A stretch of 64,000 bases of DNA from Melanocharis versteri. Lineage: Eukaryota > Chordata > Aves > Passeriformes > Melanocharitidae. The translations under genes and the position numbers were made by a program. The notes below the pieces were generated by a model. It was not told where the DNA came from. It ran no database searches and was given only the letters and a program-made list of their open reading frames with translations. The stretch lies in NCBI GenBank assembly GCA_013397845.1, contig VZTG01004270.1, forward strand, positions 168,742 to 232,741, written 5' to 3'. Shown here piece by piece: positions 27,111 to 39,235 of this stretch (the stretch's first letter is position 1; each line of letters begins with the position of its first letter).

Positions 27111-27675
27111 AAGGTGAATGCGTAATGTTAAAAACATAAAGACATCGGTGGAAAGTACCAGAAGTGCAGGAAAATTTTCTAATTACAGGCTTTTGTCAAA
27201 AGAGATCATGAAGCAAAGGTGGAGAGAAGATGGGAGAAAGAAGAATGAAAAACGGCTGGTGAGTAGAGATATTCACATGGCAAAGTATGTGGCTGTTGGT
27301 GGTTGGAGTTCTAGTATCTCATGCTGGAAAGTGATCCTTGGTCTAACACTGGCATCTTCAGGAGTGTGTAGTGTCGTGAGCACTGTGGTGATACCTTTTT
27401 GGGACAACCTAAAAACAGAGGCCAGACGAAATTAAGGGAATAAAAAGCGGTTATATTTACTGAAGGACCTTCGGGTACATTTCGGGCAGTCAAAGCCCCC
27501 CAGGGGCTACACTCAAAATGGACGACGGGTCACGGGTTTTCACACTTTTATCAGTTTGGTTCATTTCCATATTGGAGCTTAATCTTCCAATTACAGCTTC
27601 AGGTAATGAAGTCATTTTACCCCAAGTTTGCTCCCCCCCAACTCACTTTTGTTTCCATTTCTCAGGGCCTGAGAG

Positions 27676-28415
27676 NNNNNNNNNNNNNNNNNNNNNNNNN
27701 NNNNNNNNNNNNNNNNNNNNNNNNNNNNNNNNNNNNNNNNNNNNNNNNNNNNNNNNNNNNNNNNNNNNNNNNNNNNNNNNNNNNNNNNNNNNNNNNNNNN
27801 NNNNNNNNNNNNNNNNNNNNNNNNNNNNNNNNNNNNNNNNNNNNNNNNNNNNNNNNNNNNNNNNNNNNNNNNNNNNNNNNNNNNNNNNNNNNNNNNNNNN
27901 NNNNNNNNNNNNNNNNNNNNNNNNNNNNNNNNNNNNNNNNNNNNNNNNNNNNNNNNNNNNNNNNNNNNNNNNNNNNNNNNNNNNNNNNNNNNNNNNNNNN
28001 NNNNNNNNNNNNNNNNNNNNNNNNNNNNNNNNNNNNNNNNNNNNNNNNNNNNNNNNNNNNNNNNNNNNNNNNNNNNNNNNNNNNNNNNNNNNNNNNNNNN
28101 NNNNNNNNNNNNNNNNNNNNNNNNNNNNNNNNNNNNNNNNNNNNNNNNNNNNNNNNNNNNNNNNNNNNNNNNNNNNNNNNNNNNNNNNNNNNNNNNNNNN
28201 NNNNNNNNNNNNNNNNNNNNNNNNNNNNNNNNNNNNNNNNNNNNNNNNNNNNNNNNNNNNNNNNNNNNNNNNNNNNNNNNNNNNNNNNNNNNNNNNNNNN
28301 NNNNNNNNNNNNNNNNNNNNNNNNNNNNNNNNNNNNNNNNNNNNNNNNNNNNNNNNNNNNNNNNNNNNNNNNNNNNNNNNNNNNNNNNNNNNNNNNNNNN
28401 NNNNNNNNNNNNNNN
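27676..28415. other. Assembly gap (740 N)
   Basis: A run of 740 N lies inside the nested LTR. The missing sequence must include the end of the interrupted first part of family A and the left end of the inserted LTR. Open frames crossing it, such as 27518-28492, are artefacts of reading through N. Confidence 0.99.
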
Positions 28416-29139
28416 TTATCCCTGTAACTCATGAAAGACATGGGGGGATGAAGCGTTCAAACTGCAGACACGAGCAAAGGCACCCATGCTGAGGCCAGCA
28501 GATGTTGAAGTGACTGATCCAATGAGAAGCTTGAACAGAGATAAGGTGAAGAAGACCCTTGCCCCGGGGAGGAAGGGGGAGATCTCTATTTTCAGAAATG
28601 GAGATGATTTCAGAGATGATGAAGAGAACCTTTGCTCCTGAACAGCTCATCCTTAAAAGTGTACCCCATGGGTCAGTGGCCCACAGAGGTAGTTGTGGGA
28701 GGACTACCAAATGTGGGAGGGACGTTCACAGTACAAGCAGATTTCCACCCGGGCGCTGCTTTGCTGTGACATTAAATCTACAAGAGAACTGTTTCTTGTG
28801 GAGAAGTCTCCATGGTGTGGCAAGAGAGACTCTTCTTTCTCTGAGTGAATTAAAAAAGAACTATTTTAGAAGTGATAAACTGACTGAGAAGTCTAAGTTT
28901 GGCCTCTTTACGTTGTCAGTAGGGATGGAAAGATGAGAAGTGGGGGGCAGGATAAGTGTTTTGAAGGTTTATTCTGATTCTTATTATTTTCCTTGTAGTT
29001 CTGGTAATAAAGTTGACTTTATGCTCTTTAAATTTTTGAGCCTGCTTTGCCTCCTCCTAATCCATATCTCACAACAAAAAAATTGAATAGATTATTTTAG
29101 TGGGTGCACTAATGTTCAACTAGAACTAAACCCAAGACA
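28416..29139 (+). mobile_element. ERVL-like LTR nested in family A LTR (right part)
   Basis: The sequence right of the gap aligns by eye with the second half of the 814-bp LTR at 38417-39230. Shared landmarks in order are GATAAACTGAC/GATGAACTGAC, a TTTATTCTGATTCTTATTATTT-like pyrimidine block, GGTAATAAAGTTGACTTTAT with its AATAAA signal (about 29007), GAGCCTGCTTTGCC, and a degraded AAACCCAAGACA end matching AAACCACGACA. Family A resumes at once after 29139. Degenerate GTGGGAGG-type units at about 28660-28750 correspond to the tandem units known in this LTR family, which fits the gap falling here. The left boundary is lost. Confidence 0.7.
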
Positions 29140-29251
29140 ATGGGAAGGCAGTAGCTAACACTGTGTATGGAGTTTAGAGTTCTACACTAAAGAATTGCAG
29201 GACTACAAATAGATGAAAAATATAAAAGCTAAAATTCTAAGGCATCAGTGG

Positions 29252-32200
29252 GGGGCCATATCAGTGATCAGCCCTTCAGTGATCTACTGAGGTTTTCTTT
29301 ACATAACCAGAAACCTCCATCAAATTCCACAAACCGACAGCCCTCAGTTCTGAAATAACTATAAGGTACAGCAGTTTAAGTTCAATCAATATGTTGTATA
29401 AAATTTAGCATTGGCTGAACAACTGTGACAGTTCGTACCAACCTGAACTTCACATGAACCTGCTGTAAGACTGAAACTGAACTGAAACGTCTGATGTCTT
29501 GGTTATTTCACCATGCATCATTCTACACCCTAGCCAGAAGCTCTTACATTAATTTCTTGCAGAAGGAGCATTTAACTGATTGTCACTGTGTGAATATGAT
29601 GATGGAAGCCCTGATTTTGCACACAATGAATATATTGATAGATTTATCTCATTTGCTGTACTTGTCTGTCATGGCTAAGGACACTAATGAGTTGGTTTTG
29701 GGGATTAATGAGAACTGTAATGGCTAATGGATATTTACAGCATTCCTGCATTTTACCACCTAATAATGTGAACACCAACTTCAGTTCTTTCAAGTCTTTA
29801 ATTGTCACTATGGGAATCTTTAATTACATTTCATCAGACAATAAAAATCTCAGAAAAATCAACAAGACGTTGGTGATTCTCCTGGAGTTGCTCTGATAGG
29901 CAATTTCTTTGAATGCTACACTCTTAAGTAATAAATTCTTGCAAAAGTCTTTGAGAACTAACTTTAAAACAGATCCAGCTCAAACTCATATTTATCCTCT
30001 TTGCTTCTCCTTTTGCATTAATTCAACTATGAAAACAAAAAGATACACTGACAAGCTTTTAAATTTTTTACAGAATAAAAATATCTGATCACTGAATAAT
30101 CACTACTATCAGAAAAAAAGAGGTTAAACCAACAAAGCTTGAGGTATTTTGCTAGACAGTCTTGCCTTTTTGATTGCTTTCTCAATAGTCATAGCAACAA
30201 CTCACCATTTTGGGGGCTGCATATTCCTTTCCATGTGCATTTGAAAGATACTTGCAAACACTGTTTCTTGTGAGTTTGTTTGTGCTTCTTACTCTAGGTT
30301 GGGATGTTCAAGGCAAAAGGTTAAACTAATGACTGCTTTGTGTTGTTTTCCCACTATAAAAGTCATCTTTCCTTCGAATGCCAGTGTTGGACTATTCAGT
30401 CTTCCAGTCTTTTTTCCTTCTGTGCTGTCTCTTAAGTTCTTCCACCCTTCTGCTTGCACGACAGAAAGTTGTTCATCTGCGCAGTTACACACCTGTCTTC
30501 TCTCCTACAATGAACAAAATGACACAAAAACTTCTTGTACTCGTTCTCTTAAGGATTCACTTGTGCTTTGTGAGTCCTTACTGTATTCTGTGAGATGCTC
30601 CAGCTGGCCTGGTGCTGGTGCTGCACAGATTTTTTTTTTTTTTTGTAATCTGATATGCATGCCTCTGCCAGTATCTTCAACACTAATCTGGAGCCAGAGT
30701 TCTGCCTTCTCATTTGTGTTGGATAATGAATGCAGTTGGTGAACAGCAACAGCTTTTTGCTGTGGATAGAAAAAAACTACAATTTCCATACTTCACATCA
30801 TGCTCCTTTCATTACTCTCTCCTTCCTCCAACGTTTTTGAGTGTGCAGATGTTTCCTAGTTAGTTATTATTTAAGTGGGTAGCTTCTTGCTAAGGTGTTA
30901 ATTAAAACTTGCTGTCCAGAATCTCTGGGTACAATTTGCAGTGTAATCTGTAGCCTCTAGTGCATCATTGTATCTCTATTAAAAGGAATTCTGTGTAATG
31001 ATGCTGGGATTTAATTAGTTTCTTTGCTGGTGTTGTAAAACATAGTGATAAATGAGCTAACAGGTCCATGGATCATTATTCTACTAGAGATGAGCTTATT
31101 AGCTGATTATGAATCATTAACAAAGTCTACATGGGATTTGCTTATCTAATTCAACACAATTTTGAACATTCAATACTCTACATTCATTTCTTTCAACTAA
31201 CAATATTGTATTCAGATTGTAATCTTTTCATGTTTTATTCTGGGAAATTTTTTTCTTTAGTGTTGAATTCTAATTATATTCTAAGTGCTGTGAGAAGACC
31301 TGGTGTCCATCCAGGATGAATACAAAGCTGCATTGTAAGGTTTTACACAACTGCATATTTCTTAGTTTTGGTTCTGAGTATGTGTTTATTAATCATCTAG
31401 CATTGCAGGAAAGACAGAAACTCGGACTCTAGTCAACTTGCATTTCTTAAATAATACACTAGAGCAAAATTAAATACTCTGTGCCAGCAAGAGCTGGCCA
31501 TATAGAAGGGGGCACGTTCACACCACTGGGAGATTTCAGTCTGGAGGTGGGGTTAAGGCATGTGTAGCATCAGTGCCGTTGTCAGAAATAATGGGAGTTA
31601 ATAACACAAAAGTGTACTTCATGGAGAACAATCACCTGAGAGATGCTTTAAGAAGAAAATATTCAGAAATTTGGTGCTGTGAGTTTATCTTCAAATGAAT
31701 TAGACAGAATTTCAGAAGAATTTTCCACTTCTCATTGAGTACATGCAGTTGTTTAAAGTGCATTCTTCCCTTGACCTTCCTGATGCTCACATATTTAACC
31801 CATCTTAGGTGGGCTTTAGGCTGTTTTTCTGCTGTGCCATAATGTTAAGTTGTAATCAGAAAGTACTTTGGTGTAACCTACTTTGTCTTCTCCTTCCTAG
31901 AAAATATCTTGCTTAGGTGTGTAGAACGTAAATCCACCAGGCACATGTCTGATTCTCACACATTCTGATACATCTGTAGAGTCTTTCCTACGCTGTATTT
32001 TTATCCTGCCTTTCATGCACTGCTGGAGAGAAAGGTATACTGCAAAACGGGCATTTTGTCTTCTCTGTCCAAGGTCCCCTTCTCTTAAGTGCTTCTGAAG
32101 AAGACTCGTGTTCTCTTTGGAGGGCGGGCTCCTTCCAGTGCTGGATTTGCTTTTACTCTACTCTCCAAAATGTAGCTGTCATTGAAAATGACCTCTGCAT

Positions 32201-35018
32201 AATCTGCCTTATTTGTTTCTGTGCAGGAAACTGTTGATAATTCTTCAGGAGAAATCCTGGCAATAATGTAAAAGAGATCATAGTGATGGCAGAGGTGCTG
32301 CCATCGTACGCAGTGCTATAAATACAGAGTTAAAAAATCAGGATGTTTCATAAAAATTGGCAGCTGAAAATGGATACAATTTTCTTGTGATTCTACCAGG
32401 ATCCTTCTCTTCTCAATTTCCTATTTACAGAGCCATTAGTTCTAACATTTTCTGATCTTTTATCATGTCAGAGTAAATATTACTTGGTTTGTCCCAGTGG
32501 GAGCAAAATGCATACTATTTTTGTGTCTAAGTTATTTTCTTTCTCTGAGACAACCTTTTATTTCTTCCTTTGAAAAAGATTTGTAAAATGACAGATGAAT
32601 TTCCAGCAGTAGTAATATTTCTTAATGGTTAGGGAAAGAAGTTTGCATTGCAGAGATGCAGCCACGAAGAAAAATAGGAGAATTAAAAAGGCATGGTTTA
32701 AAATGTAAGAGGATAATAACACGAAGTGGAATGCTAGAAATGTTCAATATCCTTCACGGTACAACTGGAAAATTCGAATTTGTAAACATATACTCTTTAC
32801 CTTAGTTTCTGTTTACATATGCTTAGTACCTTTTCAGTTGCAGAGTACCAGTGACCATGATTTACAGTATTATTAGCTGCACTCAAGTCTTTACATAATA
32901 GTTAATTGATATATTGTGCAATAATTTACTAATTTTAAGCTGCTTATTATATATGCATATATAAAAATAATCTAACCTGGTTTATATGAGATTTTTATAG
33001 AAAATAAAGTGGATAAAATGTCAATATTAAAATATCAAATTCTATTATTTTATAATTAGGATAAAATACTTGCCCTCAACATTTATTTTAAATGCCAATG
33101 TTAATTTTTGTTGTAAGCAAAATACTTGAGTAATAAGATTCATAATGAGAACCATTTTTCATATTGGTCTCTGTACAACTCTGGAAGCGGTGTGACTTTA
33201 TTTTGTAGGACACATTCCAATTTCATAAACAGTAGAATGTGGACATTTAAATGAATTGAAACAAAGCAGGTTAATTATTCAGAGACCTCAGGCTAAAGTT
33301 AACTCACAACTAATGCATTGTGTGCTCTCATTATAAACTGAATCTGTCCCTAAATTACTGTGAGTATAGCCACTCACACTTACCTGGTATTATCTGTCTG
33401 ACTATGGGTCTGTTTTCCTTTTCAGTACCTGTTTTGTTATTTTCAAAAACAGGATTCCTTTTTTTGATACATTAGTACCTTGATAGGGATAAATCTATGT
33501 TTCTGCTCTGATAAATCAGAGTACTGATTTCTGGCTTTTGTAAAGATCACATAAAAGGTGATTAGGCAACATCTTTGAAGATCATTATTTCTACCTCGAT
33601 AGATATATATAACAGACAATAGCAGAGAATACTAACTTCTAGAGCAACATTTACAAACCTTTATCTTCTCAAGGTGATGCCCTTTAATAGAGGACAGTGC
33701 ATGGTTCTTAGTTCAGCAGTTCTGTCAAGTCTGAGGCAATCATTTGATTTCACTTTTATACATATGCTTAGGTGTTCAGAAAATTCCTGTATGTAAAAGA
33801 GAAGTTCTGAATACTATAAGCCTAGGTCAACCACAAGGAGGTAGATTCCCAAAGTCTTATTAGTGATATTTTCTGTGAACTGACTTTATTCTGACTTTGA
33901 CTTACTTTAGGCAGCAACATGCACAAATACGAGTTCTATTATACTTGATACTACTTTTGATTTCCATTTTAAAGGATCTTGCACTTGCTTGAAGTTGTTC
34001 ATGTGCTGCAGATCAAACAGCAGTGCTAAATGTTTGCATTTTTGTCTCTTGCAGGAAGAAAAGGCTGGGATTTGGTTGTTGGGGTTTTTTATTTCACCAA
34101 CATCTTTGAGTGGGCTGAGTAGAAGAAAAACCCAAGTATAATTTATTTTGCCTAATGTTTTGGAAGTTTTCTGTATAATCCGATTTTGTCTATCTGGTGA
34201 CATAGAATAAGATGCTTCTACCTTAGCAGAAGCCAGCAAAATAGATCTCGGGGTGTAAGGGAACAAATTTAGACCAAAATTCCAAATAATCCTAATTAGA
34301 ATAACAAAATACAGAAGAACATGGTGGACTATTCATTTGTCCCTCTACACAAAAGTTTATCATGGTTTTTAAAGATCTGTTGCAACACAAGAGCCATTAT
34401 TGACTCGGGACGTGCTTGGGACATGAATTTCACACACATCTAAGAAAAAAAAAGGTTTGCCACTGAGTCCAGCTGAAAATCTTGGAGCATTTCATGTTTT
34501 TTCATTCATGTTTTTCATACCATGTCTTTACATAACCACAAAGTGTTAGAATCTGAAACATAGGGTTGTCCTTACCTTAAATTAGAGCAACTCATTGCAA
34601 CAGAAGTAAGCAAGAAACTCCATTCCAGGCAGCTTATTGTTGAACTATAATGTAGTTTCCCCAGGAATCACAGAATCGTGGGTTTTAATTAACTCTAACA
34701 GGTATTTAATGGAGATTTAATGAGACAGTTATTGTATGTTAATTAAATGTCAACCGATTGCTAAGAGGTTTTTGCAATTATTGAAGTTTACTAATTATCC
34801 AATAGATAAATCAATTTTTCATGTAAAAAACTCACATCTATATAAGCAATAAATATGCTGCTGGATGATGTATACTGTCATAATGAAATGAGGGATGTGC
34901 TGTGTTGAATGCGCTGCTTGCATCTTCCCTGTAAAGGCAAGAGGAAAACAGTTCACTCCTCTTGACAGTGTTTTCCTTGTTGAATGCAACTCAGCTGCTG
35001 GTGCAGAATATGTGGGTG
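29252..35018. other. Non-coding DNA between two solo LTRs
   Basis: Unique AT-rich sequence with no retroviral internal region, which argues against the flanking LTRs being one provirus. ATTA-rich patches at about 30890-31130 and 34680-34850 resemble conserved elements but carry no stronger evidence. A T16 run lies at about 30631-30646. A short palindrome, TATATGCATATA, lies near 32947. The 147-codon frame at 30299-30742 overlaps a 94-codon frame on the other strand and has no known domain. Confidence 0.6.
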
Positions 35019-35022
35019 AGAT

Positions 35023-35474
35023 TAATGCCTTTTTGGGCTACCTAAAAACACAGGCCAAACGAAATTAAGAGAATAAAAAGCGATTCTATTTATTGAAGGG
35101 CCTTCAGGTACATTCCAGGCAGATGAAGCCCCCCTCAGGGGCTGCACCCAAAACCAGACAACGGGTCACGGGTTTTCACACTTTTATAAGTTTGGTCCAT
35201 TTGCAGATTGGGGGTTCATCTTCCAATTACAGCTTCAGGTAATGAAGTCATTTTACCCCAAGTTTGCTCCCCCCCCAACTCACTTTTGTTTCCATTCCTC
35301 AGGACCTGAGACAGTGAGGTGTCTTTGATTCCCAGGCCTGGAGAGGAATTGTTTTGTCTGACCAAAATGGGAAAGCAGTAGCTGACACTGTATATGGAGT
35401 TTAGAGTTCTACACTAAAGAATTGCAGGACTACAAATATATGAAAAATATAAAAGCTAAAATCCTAAGGCATCA
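35023..35474 (-). mobile_element. Solo LTR (family A, copy 2), intact length
   Basis: A 452-bp copy of the family seen at 27389 and 46713, and the best reference here for its full extent. It begins TAATGCC (one change from TGATGCC) and ends AAGGCATCA. Read on the minus strand it has TTTTATATTTT near its start and AATAAA about 70 bp before its end. The flanking four bases (AGAT and ACAG) do not match, so the target duplication is eroded or was lost in a rearrangement. No internal retroviral genes are attached. Confidence 0.8.
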
Positions 35475-36013
35475 ACAGGACCTGCAACTGCAGCAGTGAG
35501 GGGTGTGCAGTTTTCCTTGAAGTGTCTGTATGGAATGAGATGGCTGGAACGAAAGTGGCTCACATCTCTGCACCCTCCCACCAGGGTTTAAAATGGAGGT
35601 ATGACTGGTAAGAACTAAGGAAACTCTCAGGACTGTCTCTTCTTTTCAGAACAAAGCCTGCATTGTGATGTAGATTGGTTGTCCTTTGTGTGTTGAGCGG
35701 GAGCATTGTGGAACGGGAGTTTTGTTTTTAGAAACATGTCTGGCATCAAGCTGCATTCAGTCCCTGGAAAAATGCATCGGTACATTCTGTGTATTGCCGA
35801 TTATTAATCAGTACTCAGTGTATTAATGAGGAAAGTAACCGTAATCAGCTCTGATTTATGCAAATTAAATGCAACCCTCAGACTCTTGGTCAGTGGCCAG
35901 GACCGTCTGCAGGTGGTGAAGGCATAGATAACCTTTTTTTTTTTAAGAAAAGGAAAAAAAGCCGAGCTATTTTCCTAGGAAAAAGGTTCTTACTGCTAAT
36001 AAAAATATTTCTA
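35475..36013. promoter_or_regulatory. Non-coding DNA with an octamer motif
   Basis: Unique sequence between an LTR and a CR1. At 35858-35865 there is an exact POU octamer, ATGCAAAT, directly followed by TAAAT and preceded within 60 bp by several ATTAAT words. This is a plausible POU/homeodomain site cluster, but one octamer is weak evidence. Confidence 0.2.
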
Positions 36014-36453
36014 GATCTTTGATGAGGGCCCCAAAGATGATCAGAGGGCTGGAGCATCTCTGCTATGAAGACAGGCTGAGAGAGCTGGGGATGTTCAGCC
36101 TGGAGAAGAGAAGGCTCTGGGAAGACCTCGTCACAGCCTGCCAGCACTCAAAGGGGGCTTGTGAAAAGGAGGGAGAGCAACTTTTTACTTGGGCAGATAG
36201 TGACAGAGCAATGGAGAATGGTTTTGAAACAACAAAAGGACAGATTTAAATTAGATGTTATGGAGAAATTCTTTGGTCAGAGGGAAGCTGTTGCTGCCCC
36301 ATCCCTGGAAGTGTCCAAGGCCAGGTTGGACAGGGCTTTGGGCAACCTGGGACAGTGGAAAGTGTCCCTGCCCATGGTGGGGGGGGTTGGAACTGGATGA
36401 TCTTTGGGGGTCCCTTCCAATCCAAGTCATTCCATGTTTCTATGATTCTGTGA
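36014..36453 (+). repeat. CR1 LINE 3' fragment, about 440 bp
   Basis: The copy shows the classic CR1 order: GCTGGAGCATCTCTGCTATG, GAGAGCTGGGGATGTTCAGC, CTGGAGAAGAGAAGG, a block at 36300-36350 with AAGGCCAGGTTGGACAGGGC, TGGAACTGGATGATCTTTG, GGTCCCTTCCAA, and a tail of TCTATGATTCTGTGA. It is 5'-truncated and retains only the terminal coding remnant and 3' UTR. The open frames within it (36019-36488, both strands) are shadows of the repeat. Low divergence from the general avian pattern suggests a moderately young copy. Confidence 0.92.
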
Positions 36454-38245
36454 ACCTGCCCCATCTGACAGTCCTGCTTAAGTCCTAATTCATTAAACAG
36501 AATACACCTGCTATCAGCTTTTACAGGTGGGTAATGACTCAGGCCACCTGAGAGACGCAGGCAATCGCCTTTGAATATAAAGTTTCAATTTCCAAGTGGA
36601 ATGTTTAATATTACTGTGTAACTAAGCCTGTGTGGGACTATAGCATAGAAATGAGACTGAGAAGTGCCCACCATAAAAGGGGATTTCTGCATTAATTATA
36701 TCAAATCTAGCAGGGTATTTGAAGATTTTGTTGGACTTAGAACAACAGCGAAAGCAGGTTCTTACCTCAGTTCCTTAACACACCTTTAGGTAAGGAAAAT
36801 GCTTTGCCCATCCTTAAGAATGGATCCGTTTGACACGATTTACTTATTAAAATGCAAAGTAGCAAAATTACTTAAGAATTCAACAAAAAGCTGAAAGCAG
36901 GCTCTTAGAGTACCAAACTGCTCCATTTCCTCTAAATCCTGTATTCCTCAAAATTAGAGAGAAATTGAAAGTAAATCCTTCTCAGAAAACAGCAGACTCA
37001 TCCTGCAAAGGAAAAGAATGACCACGGTGAAAAGAAGTACTGCTCCCAGACAATGCCAGATGAAATAACACCCGTGACCTCTGATGTCAAAGGGAAAGGT
37101 GCTTATTTTCTTGCACAGAAATCTTCCCTGGTGCTTGGGTGGCAAAAGGGATCTGTGCTACTCTGTTCAGGATTAGTGGATTATCTCTGCTTCTCTCAAT
37201 TTGGGAATTGAACACGGCTGCCCTGGGCCCTTTGTCAGGGAGACTTTTTATGTCTTTATATTCTCCAGTCCTGCTTTTCTCCAAAAGCCATAATACTGTT
37301 CACTTGTAGGAGACAGTAGCTTAGAGATGCACATTGACCAAGTAAACATATTCAATAATATGGTGCACTTGGGTGACACAGGGCTGTCGATGGCTAATCA
37401 ATAAATGTTTCCTGCAGACTTCTAGGCATCCTGCATGTTCAGTAAATAAATCTGATCCTTCTGAAGATAATTTGGCCCCAGACCTACACCATTTGTCTTT
37501 AGTTTATGTCTTGACCAGAGAGAGATTTTAAACTTAGTCAGACAGTGTTTTGGCCAATTTAATCCTTCTGTTATTCGTTTAGCAACTACAGAAAATTATA
37601 AAACTTCCTTAAGAAGTTTCAATAGCTTACTACCTGAAAAATGGAAATTATTTAGCAGCTTCCAATAGAGAATTAAGAAAAAGGTTTTTTTTATTTTGCA
37701 GATGCATAGGTATGAGTCTTCACAGTCTTCTTTGAGGAAAATGCTGTCTGTCCTAAAGCCTGAGAGAAAAAGGACCATTTTGTGCAGTGCTTCCATGGGG
37801 CAGTAAGCATTGACATGCTTTATTCTCTCTTGTGTATTATGGTTGCCAGTGTTTACAATTCGTACATTTGAATTAAGGGCTATACCCAAACATTTAAATA
37901 ACTACTAAAATACCTACGTCTAACCTAGAAACTCTTAGCAATTGACTCTTCAAGATGTGTTTTAGTCTTGCAAATACGTCTAGCCTAAAGAACTTACTAT
38001 GCTAGCCTACTATTGCTGTAGTTAGTGTTTGAATGCTAATGGCTCTTGCAAGTTTGAATTTCCTTCATTCTAAGTAAACTCATCCAGTTAGTGATCCAGT
38101 TAGTTTCATTATGCACTTTAGAGTGTGAAATTCTCTGCTGTTAGCATCCACCTGTTCCTCTCACCTTCAGTTCCGTTGTGAAATTTGCTCTTCTTGCTGG
38201 TGTTGTGAAATGAGATTTTGCTTTTCCATCCCTGCTGCTGACATC
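36454..38245. other. Non-coding DNA, nothing recognised
   Basis: AT-rich unique sequence. An 11-bp word (ATCCAGTTAGT) is repeated at about 38082-38105. No gene or RNA was recognised. Confidence 0.6.
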
Positions 38246-38297
38246 TGTTGGACTACAGGACCATTGTAGATCTCTTCCAACTGAACTATGCCATTCT
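38246..38297 (+). repeat. Short CR1 3' remnant
   Basis: A 50-bp stretch carries the CR1 3' words TGTTGGACTACAGGACC and TCTTCCAACTGAACTATG, followed by CCATTCTTT in place of the ATTCTATGA tail. The 5' part is unrecognisable. It is an old, short remnant. Confidence 0.55.
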
Positions 38298-38416
38298 TTT
38301 CCAAATAAGAGAATGAAAGAAGATGTCATGTGAAGGTGGTGACTGACTTGGGTCTCTAAAGCTTAGCATGCCCCATTCTCCCTCCAGGCTCCATCCCCCT
38401 CTCACAGTACACTGAG

Positions 38417-39230
38417 TGTGCTGCTTTTGCACGGCCTGGTTTTTGGTAGCAGGGGGGCCACGAGGGTGGCTTCTGTGAGAAGCTGCTGGAAGCTTCCACC
38501 ATGTCCAGCAGAGCCAGTTCCTGGTGGCTCTGAAGATGGGCATGCTGCTGGCCAAGGCTGGGCCAATTAGAGATGATGGTAACACCTCTGTGATAATATA
38601 TTTAAGAAGAAATCAAAACAAAATGGGGGCAATTTGAATTCCAGCTGGAGAAGAGGAGGAGGTGAGAACGTGTGAGGGAAACAACATGGAGGCACCAAGG
38701 TCAGTGGAGAAGGAGGGGCAGGAGGTGCTCCAGGCGCCAGAGCTGAGATTCCTCTGCAGGCTGTGGTGAGNNNNNNNNNNNNNNNNNNNNNNNNNNNNNN
38801 NNNNNNNNNNNNNNNNNNNNNNNNNNNNNNNNNNNNNNCTGTCTCCCGTGGGAGGAACCCCACGGTCTCACAGGGGAAGGACTCCTCTCCCTGTGCAGTG
38901 GAAGGAAACCTCAGGTGATGAACTGACCAAAACCCCCGTGCCCTGTCTCCCTGAGCTGTCGGTGGGAAGGAGGGAGGGGGTTGAGGGAAGAAAAGGTGTT
39001 TTTAAGGGCTTATTTTACTTCTCATTGTCCTCTTCTGACTTTGTTAGTAATAAATTACTTTGTACCTCTAAGATGAGCCTGTTTTGCCCTTGGAGTATTT
39101 TCTCCTGGTCCTTATCTCAACTCATGAAGCCTTCATTAAATTTTTCTCTCCTCTGTCCAACTGTGGCAGAGAAGGGTGAGGGAGCAACTTTTGTGGGTGC
39201 CTGGAGTTTGGCAAGTGTCAAACCACGACA
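38417..39230 (+). mobile_element. Solo LTR, ERVL-like, with 5-bp target duplication
   Basis: The element begins TGTGCTGCTTTTGCACGG and ends AAACCACGACA. CTGAG flanks it on both sides (38412-38416 and 39231-39235), giving a 5-bp duplication and a length of 814 bp including 68 N. On the plus strand it has a TATA-like AATATATTTAAG at about 38596 and an AATAAA at about 39049. It belongs to a widespread avian LTR family with internal GC-rich tandem units built on CCCGTGGGAGG. No internal retroviral genes remain. ERVL assignment rests on duplication size and family memory; ERV1 is possible. Confidence 0.82.
38771..38838. other. Assembly gap (68 N)
   Basis: A run of 68 N lies inside the LTR, just before a CCCGTGGGAGGAACCCCACG unit. 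It probably marks collapsed tandem units that the assembly could not resolve. Confidence 0.99.
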
Positions 39231-39235
39231 CTGAG

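Larger units (their letters stand above)
27389..29247 (-). mobile_element. Solo LTR (family A, copy 1), interrupted
   Basis: The element starts TGATACC and ends AAGGCATCA, and is flanked by GTGG on both sides (27385-27388 and 29248-29251), a 4-bp target duplication. Its outer parts (27389-27675 and 29140-29247) align with the intact copies at 35023-35474 and 46713-47151. Minus-strand orientation is inferred from the TATA-like start and the AATAAA placed late in the element when read that way. The middle has been replaced by a second LTR and an assembly gap. Four-base duplications suggest an ERV1-like family, but I cannot name it. Confidence 0.8.

Noticed and set aside
27518..28492. 324-codon open frame
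   Set aside because: It reads through 740 N and lies entirely within LTR sequence.
30299..30742. 147-codon plus-strand frame
   Set aside because: It has low complexity, overlaps long frames on the other strand, and shows no domain or splice context.
27389..35474. Family A copies 1 and 2 as the two LTRs of one provirus (5.8 kb apart, same strand)
   Set aside because: Copy 1 has its own GTGG duplication on both sides, and the sequence between the copies has no gag, pol or env-like frame or primer-binding site.
36019..36488. Several overlapping 67-79 codon frames
   Set aside because: They are chance readings of a 5'-truncated CR1 3' end.
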